Source of the DNA: Piscicola geometra
Taxonomy: Eukaryota; Annelida; Clitellata; Hirudinida; Piscicolidae
Direction of reading: 5' to 3'
Assembly (NCBI GenBank): GCA_943735955.1
Contig: OX030955.1
Span: 10,218,147-10,282,146, forward strand
Length of the DNA stretch: 64,000 bases
How positions within the stretch are numbered: position 1 is the stretch's first letter; every line of letters starts with the position of its first letter. Under the pieces are notes generated by a model. It did not search any database. It worked only from the letters and a program-made list of their open reading frames with translations, and had not been told where the DNA came from. Positions 31,959 through 42,836 of this stretch are shown in pieces. The position numbers and the translations under genes are program-made.

Positions 31959-34900
31959 CTAGAGCTTTCTGTAGAGTTCATAACGTGCCTGAACGCTCAT
32001 CTGCTGGCTCGCCTGCTTCTTTTTCGCAAGTCTCTGCTTGGCTTCTTGGGCACTCGCAGCTAACTCGAGTCCTCCGACCACGACGGTGGGTGACGGGACA
32101 TGCTTCGTGCTGACGGGCACTTCCCCACTGCCAGCGCTTGACTCACTCTTGTTGTGGATCTTCTCGGAGTAAATGCCCGAAGACTGGATGCTGTTCACGT
32201 TCAAGAGCACCTCTGGCTTCTGAGTTGTTGGTGTTTGCTGTTGAATCTTTAAAATAATTTACTTCATTTTACATTTTAAAATTTCTAATATATTGACGTT
32301 CCAGTTAAAAGACAATTTCGAAAGGTATTATAATGAAAAAAACTTACTCCATTTTCTTTATTTTCAACTTTTGTTTCTGAAGCCTGAAAATATATGCAAA
32401 GCTTTTAAGTCATAAATCATGTGATTATTATTTTAATTCTTTTTTATTTTGCCACGTGGACATAATAAATAATCCTATATTCACACATACTTGAGTCTTG
32501 ACAAAGTTATTTATAAAGCTTATCAAGCAGCTTTGGTTTATGAAAGCAAGTAGAATATTAATCAGTAATAATTGGCAAAATTGAATGAAAAGTAGTCTTC
32601 ATTAGCTAAGGCTGGCGCTTAAGAACTTATATCAAGAAGTAAAACATACAGGACGCTTAAAATGTATGCAATCTCGCTCTTATTTAATTCAAAGAAACTC
32701 TTAAATATAGATTAGTTCAAACAAATATAATAATAGAAATCCAATTAATGAATTTTTTATCCTATTTCATAACATTTTTACACTAAAACACTGCTCCTGC
32801 ATTGAGAGCTTTCATGATAACAACCTAGAAAATGCTCTTAATCGCCCTTTTGTGAACCCGAAGTTAATCGGAATTGTGCTGATAAGCTCAAAATATGTGG
32901 TAATGAGGCTGAATGTGTTTGCAAACGAGATACTTAAAAACACTACATTTTAAATTAAAAGTTCTACTTTTCCTACAATTCTTTATGGATGCCGTCTTGC
33001 GAAGTTAGGTAGCGATTAATTAATCTATTTTAATGCTGATTTTTTGGATAAATTATGTATCAAGATGAAATCAATACACATTTTGAAACTAATGACAACG
33101 TGACAATAGTGATTAACCAACATCAACTTCACATATGTAACACAAGACTCACGTATGAAAGGGCTTCAGTGCCTGAAAATACAAAAAATAATTGGATAAT
33201 TTGATTGAGTGCATATTAGAGGTCGGACCGGGTACCCGATTTGACCGGGTACCCGCGGGTACCCGCGGGACTCCCGCGGGAACGGGAATGAAAATTAATT
33301 TCGGGACGGGAAAAGTCGGGAACCGGGAATAGGTTTTCGGGACAGGAACGGGAACGGGAATCAAAATTCAAATCGGGAACGGGAAAAGACGGGAACGGGA
33401 ATCAACTTTTAAATCGGGAACGGGAAAAACGGGAATAACAGTTATTGGGTTTGGATTCTTTAACAATGTTTTTTCAGCAAAAAGTATGTAAATCTTTATT
33501 ACATCGATACTCCTTACTTGAAATAAGTATTAAATGCAATAGAAATGTATAACGAAGCCACCATTGCCAATGTCAAAATCTCCAACACTACATTTGAAGT
33601 TGTTATGGTGAGTCCAAAGATTAGGGAGATCAGAAAAAATGGGTGATTATGAAAACTTTTCAGATGAAATCAAAAATGTCAGTTAAATTATTTTACTTTT
33701 ATAAATTAATACTTTGAATTCGAATGATTAATTTCCAAATTATTGCTCAGTTGATCATTTCGACAAAAGAAAAGATGCCATTGATCTTATTCATATGACA
33801 GCATGTCTGTTGCATCCCCAGTATGAAAGAATAATTGGACAAAAGTTTGGGATCGAAAAGAAATGAGAACTAAGACTTTCATTAGAGAAAATTTAATTCT
33901 ATCTGTATAGCCAGACCAAGCTGCAGTGCCGTTGAGAAAAAAATCAAATGATGGTTATTTAGACCTATTATGTTTGTTTTTATAACGTAAAAATTATAAT
34001 AAAATTATTATACTATCAAATTATACGAATGATTTTATATTTGCAGTTGTGGAGAATAAAAATGTTGTCAAAAAAATATTTCTAACATTATTGAAGAATT
34101 AATAATAATGAACGAAGAAAAAAATTCAGAAGAGGATGAATTGTACAAATATTCACAATTACGTCACAAAAAAATTGAAGATTACAAAGATGTTTTATTT
34201 TATTGGAGTAAAATTAGCAATTTTAAAATACTACAAAATGTAGCCAAAATTTTGTTTAGTATATCTGCAAGTTATATTCCCTGTGAACGGAATTTTTCAA
34301 TATGTGGTCGTTTAACTTCAGACCCAAAATCATCTAATTTGAAAGCTGAAACTCTTAACGGTTTAACCCGTGTGAAAAGCAATAAAGACTTGATTGAATT
34401 AGTCAAAAACAATTACTAACTTCAATACTTTCATTTCAATAAATATTTGACATTTAAATCGTGTTTTTTTAATTTTTTTAAAAGAAATATTCTCTGACTT
34501 TCAAATAATAAATTTTAAGAAATGTTAGAACTAGCAAGTTTGGGACCAGTGAAAACGATAGCGAAAATGAATAAATAAATAAAAGTTTCGGGAACGGGTC
34601 GGGACCGGGAATCGAGTAGCGGGAACGGGACGGGACGGGAATCAAAATTCTTATGTCCCATCGGGAACGGGACGGGACGGGAAAACAAAATTCGGGAACG
34701 GGACGGGACGGGAATGAAAATTTTGATGTCCCATCGGGAACGGGTCGGGACGGGAAAACAAATTTCGGGAACGGGACGGGACCGGGAATGAAAAATCGTC
34801 CATGTCCGACCTCTAGTGCATATGAAACATCAAGCCAATAGACTTGGTGAATATTAAAAATCATTAAAAAAAGTTATAAGATTCCATTAAAATCAAACTT

Positions 34901-37900
34901 TTCTTAAATATTTATTTAATTTTTTGAAAAAAATTATTTAAAAAAAATTACGGCATTTAAAGATTTTATAACAATAAAAAACTATCAAACTCACTGATGG
35001 GTTTAGAGTCAGGCGTGTAAATGTTCGTGGTGTACTCCTCCATCTTCTGCTGGTCGTACAGTGGAAGGTCTTTTGTCTCAAAATGTTCTTTTGTTTCAGC
35101 ATCTACCAGCAGTAGCTTGGTTTCTCTGGGATTTTGTTTGATCAGATCAACTACGTCCTGGTGTTTGAGGTCTTTCACTGAAGTGCCGTTCACTGCCAAG
35201 ATCAAGTCTCCTTCCTTCAAGCCACCCAGGTCTGCTGGAGAGTTCGCATCCACCTGTGTTTCAATCGAAAGTTCAAGGAAAATTTATATCTCAAGTGCTT
35301 TTTCAATATAGCCGGTAACATTTATCTACTTTCATGAAATATCTTCAAGAGGTCTTGTGAAACAGATTGATCATTTGAGTTGAATAAGACACTTACGTTT
35401 GATATAAACTGGCCGACTTTTTTCTTCTCTGACTGCATATTGAATCCGTATCCACCGCCATCTCCCCAGATCTTGAGGTGACACAGTCTCAAACAATGAA
35501 GCTCCACCGAATCCTCCACAGCCTGAATCGCGTCCTGCTCTTCTTTTTTCTTCACATCTTCATCCAACCTAGGTGGCACATGCAGCAGTTCTGGTGCTTG
35601 CTGCTCTGTGGTTTCAGGTTCTGTTAGATGCGTTTATAAATTTATTTAAAAAGTACCTTCCAAATTTATCTTTTGAATTAAACAGATTGCCAAAAGTATG
35701 ATAAATATATCTACACGAACAAACTCTTAGTACCTGCGATGATCTCCGGGCAGAACAAATGCCTCAGTTGCGCCATCCAGCTGCCGATGACGATGCTATT
35801 TGACTTGAAGTACTCCATCTCCAGGGCGCCTACCACCAGCAAGCACACGCTGCCTTTATTCTTCACAACCTTGTCAACCACGTCTTTGTGCGATTCAGAC
35901 TGAAAGGGTGTAATTTCGTTCGTCACTACACTTTAAATTCCATTTAAATAATATTCAATCTTTGACTAAACGGAGAACTATGAACTCTTGAATAAAAAAC
36001 AATAAAATTATTATTATTATTACATTCATATAAAAAAACTCTAATAAATCCGTATAAAAGTCCCATGAAACTGTCCCCCACCTCAACGTTGACTCCATCG
36101 ACTTCGATGATGATGTCTCCCTCCAGCAGGCCTGCCAGTCTGGCGGGAGAAGCTTCATCCACCTTTCCGATCACGTGCCTCTTGAGGTCCTTGCTGTAGT
36201 GCAGGTTGAAGCCGTAACCTTCGAAGCCTTCCAACGTCCGCAGGTGACAGGCCCTCGCCAGGTATTCAAAGTTTTTTTCTGTTTTAGAAGTGAGTTGGTG
36301 ATTTAGGTTAGATATAGCGGTAGAAGAAATGAGAGATTTTGGAAAATGAAGGCAGAGAAAGTAAGACAAAAATAAGATTTTGATAGAAAAATAAAAGATA
36401 GAAAACTTGTTTGCGTTGACATTCAGAGGCGCTGTTATAAGTTAAATCACAAAGCCCTTATTTACAAAATTAGAAGTGTTAAATAACTAACTTCAAAGTT
36501 TCAATCTTGTTGAATGCATTCAAAAACGAAAACATATTTGAATTATGCATGCACAAAACAGTAAATAAAATATCCTTTTCCATTACATGTATGCTAGTTT
36601 AATTTAAGTTTGTGCGTGAACTTAATTGCTTTAAGACGCAGATTACAATCCTTTCATGACTTATAACTTATTTCTCTTTCAATTAAAAAAAATTATTTAT
36701 CTTTTTAAAAATTAAATTTGATGCTTAGGATATTCAGTTTTACAAATATTTACTAAAAGTTTGTTTTAAGAGTATAAAAAAGAGTTTATTGACACTGAAG
36801 CCCTTGAAGCAACATCAAAATCATAGTCAAAAACAAAAAATAAGTCACATAAAATTAAATTTTCACCTCCTAACACAGAGATATACATTACAAATTCAAA
36901 TGAATCCACAAAACACAGGCGAAAAATCGGTATATGCTGATACGTTGCTCTCTTGAGATCGCATAGATTGCATGGAGGACCATTGAGAATGGACTATACA
37001 CTTTCGAGCACCTTGCTTTTTCTTCGATTCACGCCATAAAATTTAGTTTAGTTTATTGGTTAACTCACGCTTCAGAAATGAATGAGTTTCTAATTTTTCG
37101 TTTTAAAACTCCAGAGTCCATACTTTTCAATGAACCGTTAATCTAATAGTCATCTTTTAAATTAATTTATATAGAATTAATTAATAAAAAATTAAGGTTC
37201 ATGATCAAGTAGCCGCGTGTAAATTTTATATCAAAGCGTTTCAACTACCTAAAATAAATAAAAGTCCAAGTGCTTTCAGAATTAGACTTTCAGAATTATT
37301 ATTAAATTCAAAAATGAATAGATAATTACATAATAGTTTAATTTAACGAATAACATCTTTCAAGTTTACCTATAATTTATTTATAAAGGCTAAAAATCTA
37401 CGCAATCGAAAATTTCGGCCAACTAACATTTTTTCTCGTTTGGCTTTTAATTTTGGTGTGCTTTAAATGACTAAAGATCATATTTAATATAAAAAAATTT
37501 AGAATCATTTTCTAAACGCTCAGTATATGATATTTTTAAGTCAATTAATTTTATACTTATTTTACTCTATTCCCATAACATCAATGTTTAGGCTTGTATA
37601 CAATTGAAAGCGTGAAATTGTAATGCCCTCGAATAAAATCAACCGAGGGACTTTACACCGTGACAGTTAACAACTTTTTTATATTTAAATGTCCAATTGC
37701 TTTTTTTTATTTATACAACAAAAATTATATATAAAATAAAATATTTAAATAATTATTTTTTATGTATACTTTTTTTAAAATATATATATATTTCATTTTT
37801 ATGGAAAAAAAGTTCAGAAATTATGCACAAACACAAAGTGACCACCTGGCTCGGAGTAGAGTTTCACAACTCCAGGCATGTCGGAAGTGATGTTGGTGCC

Positions 37901-38200
37901 CTGTGTCTGGTGTTCCTTCAAGGTGATCGGGTCGACGACCAGGAACCTCGTCTCGAACTCGACACTCTTGATCCTCACCACCACTTGTGAGTGCGTCTCG
38001 TGCAGCACGCTAACTCCGTTCACCTCGATGATTTTGTCCTTCGGCTTCAGTCCTGCAGCCTCGGCCGGTGAGCCCTCATCGACCAGACCAATGAATTGTC
38101 CTTCCTTGCCTTTCTCCGCTTGCAGTGTGAAGCCGTAGCCGTCAAAGTCCTGACGTTTTCGCAAGTGACAAAGACGCGGTGGCAGCTTCTCGGTGGTCAT
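31959..38200 (-). CDS. NHERF-like scaffold with three PDZ domains, 514 aa
   Basis: Cortical adaptor linking membrane proteins to ERM proteins. Exons (transcription order): 37846-38200, 36082-36278, 35734-35899, 35397-35620, 34995-35253, 33153-33172, 32348-32383, 31959-32246; all phases join. PDZ1 (residues about 8-100) has the carboxylate-binding loop GYGF in DFDGYGFTLQAEKG, with FIGLVDEGSPAEAAGL. PDZ2 has GFEGYGFNLHYSKD and IGKVDEASPARLAGL. PDZ3 has GGGYGFNMQSEKKKVGQFIS and VDANSPADLGGL. The C-terminal exon holds a basic helical stretch (AKQRLAKKKQASQQMSVQAR) and ends ELYRKL, resembling the ERM-binding tail of NHERF1/2, which also ends in Leu. Vertebrate NHERF1/2 have two PDZ domains and NHERF3/4 four, so three is notable. 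Two very small exons (20 and 36 nt) sit in the linker. A hAT element occupies intron 5. Confidence 0.88.
33217..34815 (+). mobile_element. hAT-superfamily DNA transposon, degraded, with intact target duplication
   Basis: The left end is TAGAGGTCGGAC and the right end is GTCCGACCTCTA, a perfect 12-bp inverted repeat. It is flanked by the 8-bp direct repeat GTGCATAT (33209-33216 and 34816-34823), the size typical of hAT insertions. Both subterminal regions carry many GGGAACGGGACGGGA words. At 34108-34419 a reading frame encodes a hAT C-terminal dimerisation segment (SASYIPCERNFSICGRLTSD). Upstream coding sequence is broken, so it is probably non-autonomous. It lies in intron 5 of the PDZ scaffold. 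Confidence 0.9.
34108..34419 (+). pseudogene. hAT transposase C-terminal remnant
   Basis: About 100 codons ending at TAA 34417-34419. Residues fit the hAT dimerisation region: CERNFSICGRLTSDPKSSNL, then LNGLTRVKSN. The N-terminal BED finger and catalytic core cannot be read without breaks, so the enzyme is presumed inactive. Confidence 0.75.
36279..37845 (-). other. Intron 1 of the PDZ-scaffold gene
   Basis: AT-rich single-copy-looking sequence without recognised exons or repeats. Confidence 0.6.
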
Positions 38201-40342
38201 TTTGTCAAGTTGTGCAGTGGGAAGATTGACAGTGATCTAGTCTACTCCCGCTTGGTTAGAGTTCTAAGTTGATTATCTAAATTTATGCTACTAGCGACGC
38301 TCGCGTATTTATATGTACAGCCTTGATGATTGTTAATAGGCTAGTATGCACGCACATGTGTTTAATTAGCAGTTTGTGAGTGTGTTTTTATGTGTGTGTG
38401 TTTGTGTGTACGTTTCACAATTTGTACAAAAAGAAAAAAATCAAAACTTAGTTGCTATTATTTTAAAAGCCTTTTTTAATCATGTGGCTTGGTGACTTTT
38501 GTATTTTTAAAACAACTAAAAGCCTTTTAATACTCAAGCCACTATATACATATTTTCAGGTATTTCAAGAACTCAGCTAGATTACGGCACAGTAGCTGCA
38601 GTATTAACTAGTTTATAATGAATAGTTCATATTTATCTAAAAACTCTATTTTCAAATAACTCAACCAAAATGACTTATAGTGGTTTTATTAAGTAAAAGC
38701 AACAACAGCAATAAGATCCATAAAAAAGCCATCCACACCAACACCACAACGACAGCACTAACTATAATAAATAGCCAGTGTATCCTTGGTAATTTTAATC
38801 TCGGCAATTATTCACGACACTGCAACCTAATGAAACATTGTCTGTTTCACATTTCGCTCCAACTTTTAAGTCACTTCACGGATTCTTGAATCGATAACAT
38901 TTTAGAATTTAATTTTTTTTCTTGTTTAAATCCATTAAAATCACATTTAGTAGTTTAAAATAAACTAAAAATTTCTATTATGCTTAACAGTCTTATTGTA
39001 GATACAAAAATTAATAATTATTTAAAATGTGGCAATGCAAAAATAATATTATTCTCATCTTAAAGTTTTTGTTGCGATAATTGCGTGTAGTACTGAAAAG
39101 AAAAACGCTTCTAACAGTTTTGCATTTGTTCACATGGTTTGAGTTGTCACAGTATTTTCTCTGTTTCTATTAGAAAAGTTTTTTTAATAATAATAATAAT
39201 AATAATAATGACGAGTTTTATTATAGTGGGGTATAATCCGAGCGGGCTTTTAGGCCACTTAAGCTGCAATTTTTTTAATTCGCGCTTATGGGTTACTAGG
39301 ACATCCGTTGCAATCAAGTCTGCGGCCATTAAAATACAATACAACGACGAGTTTTATTAAGGTGGCGTAAACCTGGACGAGCTTCGACCACTCAACCATT
39401 ACCCATTGGTCAAACCGAGAGTCATCACACACCCGTCTACTCGTTCACCATTACATAAGAAACTATTTTATAATTCTAATCACTAACGTCCAAATGTACA
39501 TTTTTGTGAGCAAGGTTTTTAACAAGGGTGTCTTAAAATAAGCAAACTATTTCTTTTTTTCATTAAAACTATAAATTCTTCATAAAGACTAGAAATAAGT
39601 TTTTCTTAAAATGTATCTTTCAAATAAATTTAGTTTTTTATTTTTGGCCTAAAAAACAAATGGCTGTAATTTTATTGAGTTTAAATAAATTTGGTATTTT
39701 AAAATAAATTATAATTCATCACAAAGTTTAAAAGAAATGTATGAATATCAATTCATACATTTCAAAACAAGTTTGAAATATGAACAAAAGATGGTCAAAC
39801 AGATAAATTATACAAATCTACTTTATTATATAAAGTAGGTTTTAAGTAGCATTACATGTTTTGAAACAAAAGTTTATTGTCTATAAAAAAGTTGTATTAC
39901 TATAAATACCAAAAAATAAAATTTTCCTAAAAACTGAATATGACTTAGGGCATTTTGCCAAGCTTATTTAGCCCTTAATTTAATTTCTTAATGCATCATT
40001 AGACACGAGATTCTTGATGGCGGGCTTGCTTATAAACCCAATAAACAAAACATTCAAGTAGCGTTTCATTGTAGACTTTTCTCATTACGGAAATTTTTGA
40101 AGTTCAAAAAGTTATTCTAATTAGGATATTTCGAAAAGAATTTAAACAGATAATAATTAAAATCGTAACTTTAGGATTAATAAAAAGAATGGGCAATAAG
40201 AATTTTGTATTAAAAAACACATACGATACATTAATTTAAACTTGGGGTTTTAATTTCTTTTTTTAATTTAAAAAATGATTAAAAACATTCTTGTTAAAAG
40301 TCCTAAGCACCCATTTCAGAGATAAGTTATGTTGGGTCCGGC
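38201..40342. other. Intergenic region upstream of the PDZ scaffold and downstream of the Gab gene
   Basis: Contains the SINE pair at 39189-39447. Otherwise AT-rich; no gene seen. Confidence 0.6.
39189..39447 (-). mobile_element. tRNA-derived SINE, dimeric or nested copy
   Basis: Read on the minus strand it starts with GGTGAACGAGTAGACGGGTG and TGACTCTCGGTTTGACCAATG (head), followed by a 3' end (GAAGCTCGTCCAGGTTTACG). It then resumes in the SINE middle (TCCTAGTAACCCATAAGCGC) and reaches a second 3' end plus ATT repeat. Two 3' ends behind one head imply tandem or nested insertion. Confidence 0.7.
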
Positions 40343-42836
40343 CTATAAAGCTGAATCCTCGCTTTGAAAATCCGAATTTTCGGTCGAGTCTGTGGAAAGG
40401 TCGAGTGGTTGACTGTCTCTCTGGGGCTGAGGAGAAGGCGAGTTTTCTTTTTTGGGACCTGGAGTGTCATAGATGTAGTCGTTTGAGGATATTTTAATGC
40501 TGGCCGGTACATCGTAGGGGTCGTCGGGAAGGGGAGGAGGAGGAGGAGAAGGAGAAAGAGTGTTAGAAAAATTAACAAAAGAAGGAGCAGTGGGAGAGTT
40601 TGATTGAAGGAGATTGGATGAAGAATCGCGGTTTTTACTAGCAGGAACGTCATAAACTGTATCGCCAGGAACGTTCATCTTGCGCCGATCGATCGAGTTG
40701 CAATTCCACTTGAGCATGTCATGCACCCTGTCGAAAAACATGTGCTGTTCTTTGGTGGAGGGGGGGTGGTCGTAGAGGGAGAAATTTTCTTCGGTCTGAC
40801 ACTGGGCTCTGCTGCGTGGGAGGGTGCTGTTGTGAGTGATGAGGGGCAAGAAGGCGTGGAGGTCTGGCAGAGGAGGGCCTGGTGCAAGTTGGTGCTTGGA
40901 GCTCTGCGGAGAATTGTAGTCGAGGCATCTCTCTCCCATTCTACTCAAAGGCCGTTCAGAACGTTGTGTGATCGAATCCATGCGTTTCAGAAAAGGCGCT
41001 CTGGGAAGAGACGGAGAGTTTTCGTTGCTGCGTTTGTTTTTTTGGTAATTTTTTTGATCAAAAATATTAGTGCTGGAAGAGTGGTGATTGTGGATTGTTG
41101 AGGAGTAAAATAGGTGCTGGGCATGGGGTGGTGAGGAGTAGAGATTGCTGGGGGCTGGAGAAAACGAAGTGCTGTTAATCGAGGGTTGTCGTTGAAGTGC
41201 CCGGGATACGCCAGGAACGGAAGACACAGTCTGAAGCGGGTGTCTGTCTCTGCCGTTGTCTGCATTATTTCAAAAGCTTTTTGAAACAATTTTATGTTTT
41301 AGTTTGATATTTTTACTAGATAAGTGGTTCAAATGCTGCTCATTTAGCAACTTACTACAGTTTTTTTGGAATAATATTCATTTTGATTTTCAATGTAAGT
41401 CGTTTGTCAAAAACATAAAAGATTTATAGGATTTAGTTTATTTTATGGATTTAAAATTAGTTTTTAAAAGCTTCATATTTTTTATATATAAAACTTGAAT
41501 CCTCAGTTCAAAAACTTGTCCACGCTCTTGAATTAAAAAATATTGTTCAATCGCCCTCGGATTATTCCAAGGTTACACACAAGATATTTCAAAGTTAAGC
41601 TTCCTTCAAAAAAAAGAAAACTCACACATAATTTTCATAATATTTTCCCAAAGAGCCACTTTCTTACCAACAAGCATACGGAGGTAGGTGGTGAGTTGGT
41701 TCACCCAGACGAGCATCTCTTGTTCGCACGCTGCTACCAGGTAATAGGTTCTTGGTCGAGTGTTCTTGTGGTAGGTTTTAATGGCGAAGACGTGTTTGAA
41801 AAAAGCCGAGGGCACGTGGTTGACGACTTCTTCGCAACGCATCAGGTCGATGCAGCCCTGCAAGCGCTGCTGCTTCTCGCTGTCGTAGTACGCCAACTCA
41901 AGTCTATCGGGCTCACAGGGAGTTCTATGGGAGAATGACGTGTGGAGTGTTTGTTAGTTAAGTACACTTGAACGTTTTAGATTTTTAGTTATTTTTTTAA
42001 ACTGTTAATATATTTTATTTCTATATTTTAATGATTAATTTATCTTTGATTTAAAACTTAAATCTTGAAACTTTTTATCATTGACGGAAGTGCTGAGGTT
42101 GAGAGTGGAGTTGAAGGAGGGAGTGAGTGAGCCTCTAGACTTCTTGAGGGAAGTTACGTATGTCAAAACAAAGTACTTCTTTTTCCATTGCTGTTTGTGT
42201 TGATGGCGTGTTTTAGCTTTTAAAATGTTAACTTGACTGTTTTCCTTAATTCAATTTTCAGTCGTGTCTAAAATTCTAATTCAAAGAATTCAAAAAAGAA
42301 TGTTAAATGGGGTACTTAATTGCTTCATTAGCTTTAAATTATTTTGATGTTTTGATGAACTAATAATGAATTATTTGTAAAGTAGAGTACTTCTCTAAAA
42401 TCGGGAAAAAAATTTCATTAAAGACAAAAAAAACTGGATCTTTTAATCTTCAAAATGGAGTGCGTTTGTGTGATGGCTCAACGATAGAGAATCAGTCATA
42501 AAAAAGCTTTGTACTCAAACATGCACACTCAAACCCGTACTTCCACGTCATGCCATGAAAACTAGTTTAAAAATTAAAATAGGAAATGTTAAATCCTTTC
42601 TAAAAAATCTATCTATCCACTTCTTCATTCTTACAAAGTTTTCCATATATTCATCTATTCATCAAACCTTACATTTCTTAATCTATCTATATTCTCATTA
42701 ACCTATTTATACAGTCAGTGTACACTTTCCTCCTCTTCCAGCATACCTTTTTTATGAGGCTTCCGAAGAGCCTGTCTTTAGCTTCTCTGGGCGACTTCAC
42801 CAGCCATCCGTGCTGGATCACTTCACTCACAAGCAT
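40343..42836 (-). CDS. Gab/DOS-family PH-domain docking protein, 437 aa
   Basis: Adaptor recruited to phosphoinositides and phosphorylated downstream of receptor tyrosine kinases. Exons (transcription order): 42747-42836, 42141-42190, 41668-41924, 40343-41259; phases join and end at TAG 40343-40345. The PH domain (about residues 5-130) shows IQHGWLVKSPREAK, WKKKYFVLTY, LELAYYDSEKQQRLQGCIDL, FFKHVFAIKTY and RTYYLVAACEQEMLVWVNQL, the layout of Drosophila DOS and vertebrate Gab PH domains. The rest is disordered and Pro/Ser-rich with four YDxP motifs (LYDHP, VYDVP, PYDVP, IYDTP), which fit Crk/Nck-type SH2 sites. No clear SHP2-type YxxL/V pair was seen near the C-terminus. The donor after exon 2 (AA|GTCTAG) is weak, so the PH beta-3/beta-4 loop may be slightly different. 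Confidence 0.8.

Noticed and set aside
37846..38200. Plus-strand open frame opposite PDZ1
   Set aside because: It is the antisense shadow of a PDZ exon with conserved residues on the minus strand.
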